A stretch of DNA of 64,000 nucleotides, from NCBI GenBank assembly GCA_026122225.1, contig JANEZZ010002877.1:2418001-2482000 (forward strand). The letters run 5' to 3'. Both the position numbers and the translations under genes were made by a program. Below the pieces are notes generated by a model. That model made no database searches, was not told where the DNA came from, and saw only the letters and a program-made list of their open reading frames with translations. The DNA comes from Heloderma charlesbogerti (Eukaryota > Chordata > Lepidosauria > Squamata > Helodermatidae). How positions within the stretch are numbered: the first letter of the stretch is position 1; every line of letters begins with the position of its first letter. Positions 1-11,394 of the stretch are shown here, one piece after another.

Positions 1-483
1 GTTACTCAGCCTTTACTCCCCCTAAAATGATTTCTAAAAACATTGTAATAAGAACACTTTTATAGGAAGACTAGAGATGTAAAATGTCTGGGAATAATGA
101 AGCAAGCCATGGGGAAAAATATTTTTTAATCCTCTCTGTAAGATTCCCAGCATAGTTAGTTCTTTCATTCCTTATTACAATTACTGATCTAAAGTATATT
201 TTATTGATAGACATTTATGCTCAGTTTCCCAACATGTGTGTAGAGTTACCATTGTGCATTTCTAGCAGTAAATGTGCATTCTTGACAGCTCGGATTTTGT
301 TCTATAGAGTCCTGTGTTTCTAATGCTGTAGCAGTCATTTAATGTAGTTCTAATCTATTCTGATAACAGTTACAAATTTACTGACTGAGTTTACTTTTAA
401 AAGTTCTAAAATATAATGATAATTTAATGAGCAAACTAAGTTATACATAAAATAACTTTAGGAACAGAAAGGCTGATTTATGT
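1..483. other. AT-rich non-coding DNA, nothing recognised
   Basis: No conserved reading frame, terminal repeat or LINE motif was recognised here. It ends at the 8-bp flank of the first foldback element. Confidence 0.5.
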
Positions 484-491
484 TCCTAAAG

Positions 492-1272
492 CAACCCTCC
501 CCAACTCTGTGCCCTCTGGATGTTTTGGACTATGTTGCTGTTGTTCAGTCGTTCAGTCGTGTCCGACTCTTCGTGACCCCGTGGACCACAGCACGCCAGG
601 CCTTCCTGTTCTGCGCTCTCTCCCGGAGCATGCTCAAGTTCATATTCATTGCATCGGTGATGCTATCTAGCCATCTCATCCTCTGCCGTCCCCTTCTCCT
701 TTTGCCTTCAGTCTTTCCCAGCATCAGGGTCTTTTCCAGGGAGTTTTCTCTTCGCATTAGGTGGCCAAAATATTGGAGCTTCAGCTTCAGTATCTGTCCT
801 TCCAATGAGCACTCAGGGTTGATTTCCTTTAGGATGGACTGATTTGACCTCCTTGCAGTCCAGGAGACTCGTAAGAGTCTTCTCCAGCACCACAGTTCGA
901 AAGCATCAATTCTTTGGCGCTCAGCCTTCCATATAGTCCAGCTCTCACAGCCATACATTACTACTGGGAAAACCATAGCTTTGATTAGACGGACCTTTGT
1001 CGGCAAGGTGATGTCTCTGCTTCTTACTATGCTGTCTAGGTTTGCCATAGCTTTCCTCCCAAGGAGCAAGCGTCTTTTAATTTCATGGCTACAGTCACCG
1101 TCTGTGTTGATCTTGGAGCCCAAGAAAGTAAAATCTGTCACTGCTTCCATTTCTTCCCCTTCTATATGGCAGGAAGTGATGGGGCCACATTTCTCACCAT
1201 TGGTTGTGCTGCCTGAGGCTGATGGGAGCTGAAATCCAAAATTTCTGGAGGGCACCAAGTTGGGGAAGGCTG
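492..1272. mobile_element. hAT-like foldback MITE, split by a BovB insertion
   Basis: The left arm (492-532) and right part (about 1188-1272) are the two halves of the same foldback family seen at 6417-6554 and 62087-62214, ending in CAACC/GGCTG-type termini. The element is flanked by TCCTAAAG (484-491) and TCTTAAAG (1273-1280), a 7/8 match. That fits an 8-bp target-site duplication as made by hAT transposases. The interior was later interrupted by the BovB fragment at 533-1187. It encodes nothing. The hAT assignment rests on duplication length and terminal CAG-like bases, not on a transposase. Confidence 0.72.
533..1187 (-). mobile_element. RTE-BovB LINE, 5'-truncated 3' end
   Basis: On the minus strand, frame 1258-545 encodes the C-terminal part of the BovB ORF2 protein. 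It begins just after the reverse transcriptase core, includes a GCESWT motif and a FELWCWRRLLRV block, and ends in a VTKSRTRLND-type C-terminus. The 3' end runs into a short GTT/GCT-repeat tail near 533-545, as expected for RTE elements. It is nearly identical at protein level to the 22406-24676 copy, so both probably belong to one recently active subfamily. The copy is 5'-truncated and lacks endonuclease and reverse transcriptase motifs, so it cannot be autonomous. Confidence 0.93.
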
Positions 1273-1280
1273 TCTTAAAG

Positions 1281-2962
1281 CAACAACATGACTTTAGGTC
1301 TGTAAAGAGCGCTAAAAAAATAAGTATTGCTTATTTTTCAATTTTTCCAAAATTTCCCATTTTTCTGAAACCCACCAGAAAAAATGTGTTTTTTATGGCC
1401 TCAAAATTTCTGTAAATTGTCGATCTCTAGTCCCAGACCACTGCCACAGGTGCCAACCCCCAAAATGTGTCAGCCAGCTGAGCACCTCAGCCAAGGCACA
1501 TTCCTCCTCTCTCTACAGCCTCAGACAACACGGCCGCCCAACCATTCCAGAGACATGATGCTACAAATGAGAACGCTGCAAGTACTGTCCCTTTGGTGGT
1601 CTTTCTTTGGCAAGTGCTGTGCAACTTCATGTTAGTGTAAATATGTGACCGTATAACTAGGAACTCAGAACTGAATGTATGGCCCTCCATGGCTGTTTTT
1701 TTGTTATGTAAATGCAAACTAAACTAGTGCAGGAAAGAAATAGGGAACTGGAGAAATTATGTTGCCCACAAATGATTTCAAAATGTTAACAGAAACCTAG
1801 CAGCAGAGAATTAAGGCTGTATGAGAGATCTTGCAGAGAACAGAAAGTAGGTGTTCCATACTGAAAATGTTGTTAGAATTAATAACCTTCGCAGAACTGC
1901 AAATGAAAACAGTACATTAATTCTGGCTTTTGTTGTCTTGTCATTTTTAGCTGTAGTTACACATGGTTTTGTTCTTGTTTTTTGGTGGATATTGCATAGA
2001 GTCAACAAATGAATGTTTAAAGGTGGGTTAACTGGGATACAATGGAGTGACATATATTTTCTATCCATTGGTTAATGTAGACTTTCCCAGTGCAGTTAGA
2101 ACATATACTACAGTGAGATAGAAAGCTGTTTCTTCTTTTTTTGCAACTTGTAGGTTATTTTTCTAAGCAGACAACATTCTTGACATACATGAAATATTTT
2201 CTAAATGTCCTCATTTTATGTTATGTCATTTTTAATATACTTGTGAAATGTTTATTATTGCTTATAGGAGTAACCCCTTCATATTCTAATTAAGTGAGTT
2301 ATTTGACTGGTAAAGATATACAGTTCCTGGAACATGAGGGTTTTTTTAAACTGTTGCTAAAGAGCTTGCGTTTCAGACCCCTGTATTCACTAGAGTTTGA
2401 GTTGCTATGTAAGCAGCATGGTGGGGCTTATGCTGAGGGTTAGAATTGCATCCTGTAGTGCTTGGCTCCTCATGTCCCACTGGCCCGTTTAGGTTTATTT
2501 TCATTTTAACTTTCAGGATGGTTTCGTAAGGCAGAAGAGAGACTGCAGTGCTTGCTCCTTTGGCAAGGATGCTGGTTGTGAATTCATCTGCTTTGTTGGA
2601 TTGCAGCAGAACCTATTTGCACAAGCTTTGCTGTACTAGTCTGAAAGGGGTTTTATGGACTGGCAGATTTTTGGCCCTGTGAAAGGTAATGCAAAGTAAT
2701 ACTGATTTTGCTAGATTTCAGCAATGTTCATTGTTTATCCTGTAGTGCAGGGGTAAAAATAATAGCATGGTAGATTAGGAATTTCTATGTTTACGTATGG
2801 TTCTGTTTTTCTTCTGGAAAGGCATCTGGTAAATTGAAAACTGATTTATATAGTAGGTGTGTATTTCCTTTTTCATACTTGAAACTTTTCCAGCTTGCTG
2901 GGCTGTCAGGTTTTGGCTGGTTTACAGAGAAAAAAACATTTTAAGTGTTTTAAATGAGCAAA

Positions 2963-2965
<3 letters not shown>
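1281..2965. other. non-coding DNA, nothing recognised
   Basis: Short ORFs here show no codon conservation or domain motif that I recognise. No terminal repeats or LINE motifs were seen. It may be intergenic DNA or first-intron DNA of PIK3CB. Confidence 0.45.
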
Positions 2966-3011
<46 letters not shown>

Positions 3012-3020
3012 GCGCATGTG
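2966..3020. repeat. (TG)n microsatellite passing into (CG)n/(CA)n
   Basis: About 17 TG dinucleotides run directly into an alternating CGCGCG/CACGCGCG stretch. The whole tract is alternating purine-pyrimidine, a sequence type able to adopt Z-DNA. Confidence 0.95.
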
Positions 3021-3641
3021 TAAATGTGGAAGAGGACAGCATCACCAATGTGCATTTCCAAACACACCACCACAGGGAAGATTTCTAAGGGATAATTAGC
3101 TCTTCTTAGTTGCAGCCCCTGTGTTTTAAATCTCATGACTGTTATGTTAAATACTGGGCTTGTTTTAGCAGTGGCAGTTGGAAGTAGTGGAGTTAGGAAT
3201 TCCACACCATCCTCTGCAGCCTGTAATTAATCGGTGAACTCTCCTGCCTGTTGGGTGATTCTTTCTACACTAGCACAAATCTATGCAGTTTCATGGATGC
3301 AGATGTGCAGCCTGCCTTTGTGATCTGCGCAGTACTGTAGGTCAGTGCAAAACTAACCCAGGTAATCTGTATTGCAAAAAGGTACAACCACCAATATAAA
3401 TGTACTGTCAGTGTCTGCATTATATTAGGAGTGCTGCTGGTCAGAAGTTATGTAAATATCAGAGGAATTATCCCCTCTATGAATGGTCTGATGCTACATA
3501 ATTCGTCTTGATAACAGGTGTGATCTTTTGGAGAATAGCTTGCTTTACAACTGCACGGACCATTGGCAGCAAGTGCAGATGCAGTCTTATGCAAGGCATA
3601 AGTGGCTGGGCAGAATCCTAGGAGACAAAAAGACATTAGAG

Positions 3642-3727
3642 CTGCAGCCCGATACCAGTTAGCTTGGAATAAGCCCCCATGAACTCAGTGGGACTTCTGA
3701 GTAGACATGCATAGGATTGCGCTGCAA
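3642..3727. mobile_element. short GCAATCCTAT foldback MITE, decayed copy
   Basis: It contains the hallmark centre GAACTCAGTGGGACTTCTGA and the terminus GCATAGGATTGC. The same arrangement recurs near 15105, 28721, 40752, 55988 and 59808. The left end is degraded. No coding capacity. Confidence 0.6.
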
Positions 3728-5078
3728 GTTACCTCCTGATCACTGTTCCCATTATCAGAGCTTCTGATGGTGTTGGTAATAAGAGGGACCAGGGTAACTG
3801 GATTGCAGCAGGGCCAGCAATCCATACACTGGTTTTTGTGAATTTGGGCACTACCCCCTCAATGCTGGCTGGGGAATGCTAGGAGTTGTAGGATTTCTTT
3901 CTGTCTAAACATAGAGAGGATTGCACCCTTAGAGCTTCTAAAGGTATTGGCAGGAACTCTAGACAAGACCTTGGAAAACCTTTCCCTTCCGGTGCCTAGG
4001 CTGCCAGATCCACTGCTCGGGCTGTTTTGCAACACTCATGTAAGGTGCAGGTCTATGTGGGGACTAGCTAACTGCAGTGCCATTGTCTGTTCTAGAGCAA
4101 ACCTAAACCTCATTCCCTTTTCTTTCTTTTTTTACTTTTTTGCTGAAGTGCAAATAGGTAAGACAACATTTGCCCCTCTAGCTTTCAGATAGGAAAAGCT
4201 ACATGAGGTCTATGAAGCACTGGGAGTTCTTTAACTAGTAGATTTTGTTTGGGATTAAGCGCCAGGGATTTTTGTGCCTCAGAGCACAGTGATCTATAGA
4301 TTTTTGTCTTGACCTGCTTTTGACTATATGAGGATAACGTGCTTCATCGAAAGAACTTGTACTTACATGCTTGTGCCTTTTCATTGGGATGTGAGGAAAA
4401 GTTCTGAAGAGCTATCGTGCTTCTGAGTGTAAAGCTTCAAAACTTCATACGACATCGTAATTCTCTCTGTATTAGATTATTATTTGTCCAGATAATAAGT
4501 GTTCTGAATATGGAACTTTTTTATTAGTACTGGAAACCCAGGACGCCTTCTCCCTGCACACGCACACACGCGGGTGCACACACTCTTCTTGTTTTTATTA
4601 AGGCATTGCTTCTCCATAATACTTTTCTTTGGTGAAAATGCAGTCAAAACACTGTTAACATGTTTGGTGTACTTATAATTAGTAATGTTTAGATACTTCA
4701 TGCCATTTCTACCTCTGAATACAAGGATTCATTTCATATTCAGACTACCTCTGAATACAGGGATTCACTTCCTATTGAAGTTAAATATTCAGGTTATATA
4801 TCTTTACAATTAAGGCAATAAGGATCAAAGCCAGACTTAACATTAATGTTAAAAACTTTCATTTTTAAAATCAAACTTCTATGCAACCTTTAATTTTGCT
4901 CTTTCCTAATTTATCTGTAGCCAGATAAATTTCCATGTCTTTGGTAAGAAGGTATGCCTTGTATTACATGAAATGAAAGAGAGACAGAGACGCAGATTGC
5001 ATGACCAACCAAGTTCTCTGCCTCCAGCCTGCTCACCACTTCTGCTTTGCAACCAGTTTAGCAAACAATGCAGAAATT
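3728..5078. other. non-coding DNA with one short tandem duplication
   Basis: Apart from the duplication at 4709-4780 I recognise no element or gene. A CA-rich patch lies near 4557-4590. Confidence 0.45.
4709..4780. repeat. 36-bp tandem duplication
   Basis: The motif CTACCTCTGAATACARGGAT occurs at 4709 and again at 4745, with diverged 3' halves. The period is 36 bp, two copies. Confidence 0.75.
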
Positions 5079-5236
5079 GGTTGTTTGCTGCAAAGTGCAA
5101 ACCTGGCACTGGGTTGTTGAGGGAGAAACAATCCAGAGTTCTAACCCATGGTTTGTTGTTGGGTTAAAAGTCTGGGTTGTTTCTCTCTCAACAACCCAGA
5201 GTGCCAGGTTTAGATGTCGCAACAAACAATCCAAGA
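5079..5236. mobile_element. foldback MITE with long inverted arms
   Basis: The left arm starting GGTTGTTTGCTGCAAAG is mirrored by a right arm ending GTCGCAACAAACAATCC. Inner segments such as CAAACCTGGCACT and AGTGCCAGGTTT, and CTGGGTTGTTGAG and CTCAACAACCCAG, pair across a short loop near 5155. No target duplication could be fixed. No coding capacity. Confidence 0.75.
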
Positions 5237-5730
5237 ATGGGATGTTCCTGGGTTGTTTAACAAAGCGTAAACGAAGCAGTGAGTGGCTTGCTTCCGACTA
5301 TTCATGATTTAAACAACCTATGGATAGTCATTATGTGCAAACTGGGTCAGATGGAAGACTGGTTTAAATGGCAATATATCTATGCCAAATGACAAATACA
5401 GTCAATTGACCACTTGTTACTTGACCATAGTCAGATATAGTCAAGTAGTTCACAAAGCCATGATACCGCTGATGCCTGAAGAATTGGCCTACTCCATACT
5501 TACCTTTAAAACTTCCCTTTTGATATTAATAGTTGATGATATTGTGCTTCATTTCTGTTTTAATTTCTTCTTTTTAAATTGTAACTGTAAATTGAACCTG
5601 GTGTTCTAGGATTAAAATGCAGCAAAAAACTGCTCAGTGAACCGTTCACATGTATGAAACCTTACCTTAACGATGTTGAAGTAACATTATTAAGTTATAA
5701 CCGTTCATTATATGTTTAAAGTTAATTTCT
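5237..5730. other. AT-rich non-coding DNA, nothing recognised
   Basis: No repeat family or gene recognised between the two foldback elements. Confidence 0.45.
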
Positions 5731-5853
5731 TGGTTCGTATTCAGCGTAGAGTAGACCCATGGAAATGAATGGGCTCTGGTTAGTCATGACTAACATAGGT
5801 CCCATTCATTTCAATGGGGCTACTCTACATAGAACTAACATTGGATATTACCC
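5731..5853. mobile_element. palindromic MITE, GGGTAGTATCC family, decayed copy
   Basis: The inner arms pair: GTAGAGTAGACCCATGGAAA with the complement of TTTCAATGGGGCTACTCTAC. The ends resemble the better preserved copy at 55169-55299. The centre GTTAGTCATGACTAAC is itself a perfect palindrome. Non-coding. Confidence 0.75.
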
Positions 5854-6387
5854 ATCTGGTAATTACAAAAAAATAGTGTCACACCTGTTGATGATTATTA
5901 AAACAAAATATGTACTTTAAAGTTTTAAATGCCTTCAAAATATTTCACCTTTATTTGACAATATTGATCTCTTTTTTTTCCAACTAGCGAAATGCTCAAT
6001 ACTATATTTACTTGGTCAGTCTGATGATAACTCTGTGGTTGGTTCTACTTCCTGTTTCACACATCAGCATAATAAAGCCATTGCTGTAAACAATTTGAGA
6101 AGCAAGGAAGTCGTTAGCAGTAGTAGTAACATAATTCAAACTTATCTTTCTAGCCCTATAATGAAGCATACTCTATACTTAAGAGTATGTATTTTCATGG
6201 ATAATTTATTGAACCTTTTGCCAAATGCTGAGTAGGAAGCAATGTCTAAAAATGGATGCAGAGAAAACAGAAAGCTTGCCTTGAATATTAGTCTGTCTTC
6301 GACATGAGCATCCTGCTGCTGTATACCTGCAACTACACCACCTGTTTATGCCCCTGCCAAAATATCCTAATCAGGAGTGTGGTTAGA
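5854..6387. other. non-coding DNA, nothing recognised
   Basis: AT-rich sequence without recognised motifs, ending at the 5' end of a SINE. Confidence 0.4.
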
Positions 6388-6752
6388 GGAGAGCCAGTGT
6401 GGTGTAGTGGTTAGAGCAGCCTTTTCCCGCCCTGGTGCCCTTTAAGTGTTGGACTGCAACTCCTATCATTCCCAGGCAGCATGGCCATTGCTGTCTGGGA
6501 ATGATGGGAGTTGTAGTCCAACACATCTGGACAGCACCTGGTTAGGGAAGGCTAGGCTAGAGTGTTGGACTAGGACTGGGGAGATCTGGGTTCAGATCCC
6601 CACTCAGCCACGAAACTCACTTCAGTCACCATCTCTCAGCCTCATCTACCTCACAGGGCTATTGTGAGGATGAAATGGAGGGGTGAGGAACCATGTACCC
6701 CGTCATGAGTTCCTTGGAGGAAAGATGGGATATAAATGCAGTAAATAACTAT
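6388..6752 (+). mobile_element. tRNA-derived SINE, interrupted by a hAT MITE
   Basis: The 5' part (6388-6416) carries an A-box-like TGGTGTAGTGGTTAGAG. After the inserted MITE the SINE resumes at about 6563 with TGTTGGACTAGGACTGGGGA and a B-box-like GGTTCAGATCC. These are the two internal RNA polymerase III promoter boxes of a tRNA-type SINE. The 3' part (AGGATGAAATGG to GGATATAAATGCAGTAAATAA) is the tail shared with squamate LINEs. Reverse-orientation relatives lie at 11395-11600, 12436-12640 and 46745-47130. Confidence 0.8.
6417..6554. mobile_element. hAT-like foldback MITE inside the SINE
   Basis: This 138-bp element has inverted ends CAGCCTTTTCCC and GGGAAGGCTA and long pairing arms around ACTGCAACTCC/GGGAGTTGTAGT. 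It is flanked by GGTTAGAG (6409-6416) and GGCTAGAG (6555-6562), a 7/8 duplication. The SINE continues on the far side exactly where the family would. It is the same family as 492-1272, 33985-34127, 51347-51470, 62087-62214 and 62990-63117. Confidence 0.85.
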
Positions 6753-6988
6753 CAGAGGGAAGCACCACTATAGACAAGAAGGTGGGAGCGGGGAGGAATC
6801 ATGGAGGGAGGCATGCAGTATGGTCTGGGGAAAAGCCTTGGCTCCCATCTAGGGTGCCCCAAAGTAACAGAAATATGGCACAAGAAGCAGGGCTTGGGGA
6901 AGAATGCACCATAGGAGGATGACTGTTTGCTAGAGCTACAATGTTAAATAGATTTAATTGGTTAGATTTTTTTTTAAGCCCTTTTAGA

Positions 6989-7275
6989 GCGCAATCCTAT
7001 AGCCGCTAGTCAGTGGCTAGGGAACTGACTTCCACCCCCCCCCTGCGCTGCCTCGTAGGCGGAAGCACCATTCCGATGCTTCCTGTGCGTTGTCTGGCAT
7101 CCACCCCCCCCACTCCAAATTCCGTGGCTAGATAGCCAAAATCGGCTGTCTAGCCACAATTGCAGGGTGGCTGAAGCGTGGAGGGGACAATCCCCTCTGC
7201 CCTTCTCCTGCCCTGCATTGGATAGGTGGTCGCCTCCGAGTTCAGAGGCGGACGCCTATCCTGATAGGATTATGC
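6989..7275. mobile_element. long GCAATCCTAT-type MITE
   Basis: The ends GCGCAATCCTAT and ATAGGATTATGC are inverted repeats. The interior is GC-rich with a hairpin near 7130-7160 (GGCTAGATAGCC and GGCTGTCTAGCC). Longer relatives with the same ends lie at 38335-38783 and 46201-46634. Non-coding. Confidence 0.75.
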
Positions 7276-7500
7276 CTTTAATTGGGCAGCAGACTTTCAA
7301 AATTGTATGTAATTTTATAACAAGTTTATGTATTTAAAGAAGCCTACACATGTCAACTGTCATCTTAAAAGAGGCTTTCCATCCTATCTCTCACAGAAGA
7401 GAGAATGCCTCTTCCAAGAAAATTCCTGACAGCACTTGTAGGTGTCATTTTCTAAAAACAAAGAAAATAAGATCCTTGCTTCAGAACTATTATATTTATC

Positions 7501-7652
7501 CATATGCAAAATTAATTGAGCAATTAACTGATCACATAAAACCCATATGTGTTCAACCCATGTGTTCAATTTGTGATCAACCCATATTGATCACATAAAA
7601 TCCATATGCAAAATTAATTGATCAATTAACTGATCACATAAAACCCATATGG
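7501..7652. repeat. 102-bp tandem duplication
   Basis: A 50-bp stretch beginning CATATGCAAAATTAATTGA occurs at 7501 and again at 7603 with one or two differences. The 52 bp between hold a further partial repeat of the TGATCA/CCCATAT motifs. Confidence 0.85.
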
Positions 7653-8324
7653 TAAACAACAATATTTTTATGTGAATGACCATCCTACTGGTTACTGTAC
7701 CAAAAGCCAGCCAACCAAACTTTTCAACTTTGGCCTTAGCATTTCAAGGTCATCTTAAAGTGATCCAAAGGGGCAGTGTACTTCTGCCTTTATACTTTTC
7801 TACTGTGTATGAAGTAGGCTCCTTTCTGAGAGAAGGTAGTGCTCAGTATTATCATGTTGGTTTAATGGTTACAGAACAACAACAATTGGCATGTAGGTAA
7901 AGCCAAGGCTTGTGCTTGCTCCTCATTAAATCACCCTTGCCTCTATCATCATGGCTGCATGTGGGGAAGAACTGTGATGGGTGTTTTGTGGTGTTACAGG
8001 GTTGGTCAACATATGGAAAACTTGATGATGGAGTACTAACGTGAGGGTGTTTGGTGCTTGTAATGATGATAACGCTTGCGCTTTCTATTCCATTAAGAAC
8101 CTAATGAATTATTTTTTTTTTTACTTCACCTCTCCCCTTCCAGCTGTGAAAGAGATTCTGGCCACTTCCTGAGTCTCTGCAGTTCCTTGCCCACCCTATT
8201 GTGTGCCAAAAATGGCTGTAATGAAGTTGGAGCTGCCTGTGTAGAAGAAAGGGGCTGCGTGGAGTTCGTGCTACTTAAAAAAAAACAACCCAAGATATTA
8301 CCAAGTATTTTTATATAACCCTGA
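7653..8324. other. non-coding DNA, nothing recognised
   Basis: No gene or repeat family recognised. Confidence 0.4.
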
Positions 8325-8537
8325 GCAGTATCTAATGTGATGCTGCCACTAATGTAAATTACATTGTGCTAGCATAAGCAACTGCTAGTGCAGCCCCAGT
8401 AGTGTTTGCAGACTTGGCAGGTTTTCTGGGGAAACCTGTAGCACCAACAAACGCTATCGGTGTTGTGCTAGAGGTTGCTTATGCTAGTACCTAGTGCAAT
8501 GTAATTTAAATTAGCTTTAGTGTCACACTGGTAACCT
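8325..8537. mobile_element. palindromic MITE (family A), copy 1
   Basis: The arms pair across the whole element: TAATGTAAATTACATTGTGC on the left with GCAATGTAATTTAAATTAG on the right, and GCTAGCATAAGCAAC with GTTGCTTATGCTAG. The centre carries AGGTTTTCTGGGGAAACCTG. The copy at 48506-48716 is the same element in better condition. Confidence 0.85.
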
Positions 8538-8718
8538 ACCCATTATTTTACTCTTATAATTTAGTTTTCCTCTATAATGTGTTTATTTTTTATGGGCAGA
8601 CAGTATGGCCTTAGTTGGCAGCTAGGTTTAGGAATGGGCTATTTTGACAAAGAGGTGGGGATAACTTAGCTTTCACCTGCTTCTCAGTGGCCTACTGGCA
8701 AATCCAAATGCTGCTTTT

Positions 8719-8749
8719 TCTCCTCCTCCTCCTCCTCTTCCTCCTCCTC
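8719..8749. repeat. (TCC)n low-complexity tract
   Basis: A run of TCC/CTC trinucleotides on the + strand. Confidence 0.9.
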
Positions 8750-8920
8750 ACTACCAGATCTTGCTAGTACTACTGTTAGGTCTTTCTGGCTTACTCATAT
8801 CTTTATGTAGGAGAAAGCAAACTTGAAGAATGGCAAAGGAGCACAACTGAACTCACTTGCATGTGTGTGTGCCTCTGTTTCTTCCTCCCTTCCCCCATGC
8901 TGTTCCAAGAAACCCAGAGA

Positions 8921-8999
8921 TTGGCTTAGATGGGTGCTGTTAATACCACCTTCCCCAGAGAGTGCAGAATATGGTATTAACAGCACTCATCTAAGCCAA
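8921..8999. repeat. 28-bp near-perfect inverted repeat (hairpin)
   Basis: The left arm 8921-8948 begins TTGGCTTAGATGGGTGCTGT. The right arm 8972-8999 is its reverse complement with one mismatch (27/28). The loop is 23 bp. No other copy was noticed in the window. Confidence 0.93.
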
Positions 9000-11394
9000 G
9001 TTGAGTTTAATGGCTGCCAATTGCCAATCCCTGCAGCATGGCATATTTTGGATAGTTATTGTTACCAAAACCATATAAGAGACCATTTGGGAGTACTGGG
9101 GAAATAGATTTATTAGTTTCTAGATTATGCAGATTTGACATAATAGTGTGGTGTGGTATGTGAAACAGTATGATGTGGTCTGGATAGCCAATTGATGTCT
9201 AATTAGGAGTACACACAAGAATTGTACAATTGATTAGATTTTATTTATTTAATTACCATCTGTTATACCATGTCATTTTACTGTCTTCTTTTTTTTTTTA
9301 GGCCAGTTGGGTCATCTGATAAAGTCTTCAACGAAAATCAGGTGAAAAGATGGTTTGCACGAATAAGCTTCTGCAGCCAGAATGAAATTAGAAGAGCTTT
9401 CTGATGAAAAACAGAAATGTGAGCTCTCTTCTCTTTTTAAAGATGCAGTTCCATAGGATTACTTTTATACTACATTTATTGCTTAGAGAGAGAGAAATCT
9501 AGACAGCTGTCAACACTTTAGTGACCAGCTGTTTATGCACACTCTGCTGGCAAGAGTAGGGCTCTTAGTCCTATACTTTGTGTTTCCTCGATGTGTATAA
9601 CGAATATGTGGAGGGGACCAGGATTTCATTGGCTACTTCTGTTCACACATTTCTGGATGGTGGGATGAAAGTGAGAATGATGTGTCTAGCATATACAGCT
9701 CTTACATACAGACCCTTCTATATGATCAGGAAACCTGATCATGTGGAATGGTCTTTGTACATAATAGCTATATAGTCATTGAGCCTCATTCTTGCCTTCA
9801 CCCAGCGCATGGGAGTTGGGGCCAATGGACCCAGAGAGGTTCAGGGCAGGGCCAGCTGGTGTACAAACTTGTTTTTTTCTCCATACATTTGCTTGACATA
9901 TGGAACAGAGGTGTATCTTATCATTTTATTAACTTAAGACTTTGGATATTGGGTGTATTTATTGTATCTTGTCTACCTTCCAAGGAGATCAACATGGATT
10001 TTTAGCATTGCAAGAACCCTGTGAGATTGGGTTAGGTAAGACACGGTCTTGTGCAGGCAACGCATAGACCAAGATGTGGAACAGTGGTCTGAAATGGATT
10101 TGACTTAAGGATTACCACTGTACTGTGCAAACCATGGTTAAGGAAGTCTCCCAGCCTCTCCAGCCTCTTTGCTTTCTGTGTGACAAGCAGGTCTTGCTTG
10201 TGTCTTACTCTTCACTTCCCACAGAGACAGAGCTTAATTTGGCAGATTAAATCATGGTTTCACTGTATGTTTGGAATCTTAACCAGGATTAAGGCAACAA
10301 ATCATTGTCAGTGGTAATCACACTTAAGCATTTGACTGCACCAGGTTTAATGATTTGCCCAAGTCTGGTAAAGGAGGACCAAACTAAGTGTTACATGGGA
10401 AATGTGTCCAAATGCTTTAGAAAGAAAAGTTGCTGCAGGATGCTGCAAAATTTATTAGAGGAGAAGTGGAGGGGGTACTTAATCTTTTTTTCATAGGGTG
10501 TTTTTTCCAGTGGTAAAATCACCCTACCCAGCCTTTTCTGTTCATGGCTGCTTTTCATTAAACAAAAGGGAGACAGTTGTGTGTGTCTTCCATATAACAT
10601 CTAATTTGGCTTATAGCTTGATAGATGTATGTGGATTTTAATTTACATTTCACACATCCAAGCCAAATGTTTAAACCACCACATGAAACTGGCTGTCACA
10701 CTTTGGATAACTTCATTCCTGCAGGCCTAGCAAAACAGCTATTTCAGTGATTTTGTGAGTAGTTGTAAACTGGAACTACTCTGGAACGGACACAAATGCC
10801 ACCTAGCTCTTAATCTTACTAGTCATTAAAATAATTATTTTTATCAGGCCTGACTATTCCTTGAGGAAAACGGTTTTGAATATGTCATCTGTGAGTACTG
10901 GTTTGTAACACCTTGAAATTTGAGGGGGGGGGGAGTTGATAAGAAATGATATGATTTGGAAATCATATTCTGTTGCCTCTGTTCTGTGTTCTTTGTGCTT
11001 TAAAAAATTATATTCTTCATCCAACACATGTTCTCATTTGTTCTCGGCTTTTGACAGGTAAATAGTTGGAATGAAATAATATATTTATAGGTCTGAATTA
11101 TGGGAGACCCCATAGCAGAAGGTTGGAATGCTGGATATGGAGGACTGATGAACAAAGTCAAGAAAATTATTGCCTATTTCTACAGGTTATTTTTTCATCT
11201 CTCTCACTTTGCTTCTTGGAAGCAGGTGACCACTTAAGATTGGGCATTTGGCCTGGTCAAGTATTTTAAAAGCACCAATGTAATAAGGACATAGATAATA
11301 CTCAACAGGTTTGTTACTTACGCTAATGACAAAATTTAAATAGCAGTTACTCTTAAACAATTACATTAACCTTTTAAAGAAAGATTTTGTTTTC
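9000..11394. other. non-coding DNA, nothing firmly recognised
   Basis: A polypyrimidine tract ending in AG at about 9287-9301 resembles a splice acceptor but no exon could be supported. Around 10110-10300, segments with AACCATGGTTAAGG and AATCATGGTTT suggest a decayed foldback element. Otherwise nothing. Confidence 0.35.

Noticed and set aside
2857..3205. ORFs with VCVCVC/THTHTH runs
   Set aside because: Direct translation of the TG/CG microsatellite.
9287..9420. Possible 5' untranslated exon after the polypyrimidine tract ending at 9301
   Set aside because: No independent support such as a clear donor or conservation; T-runs with AG are common.
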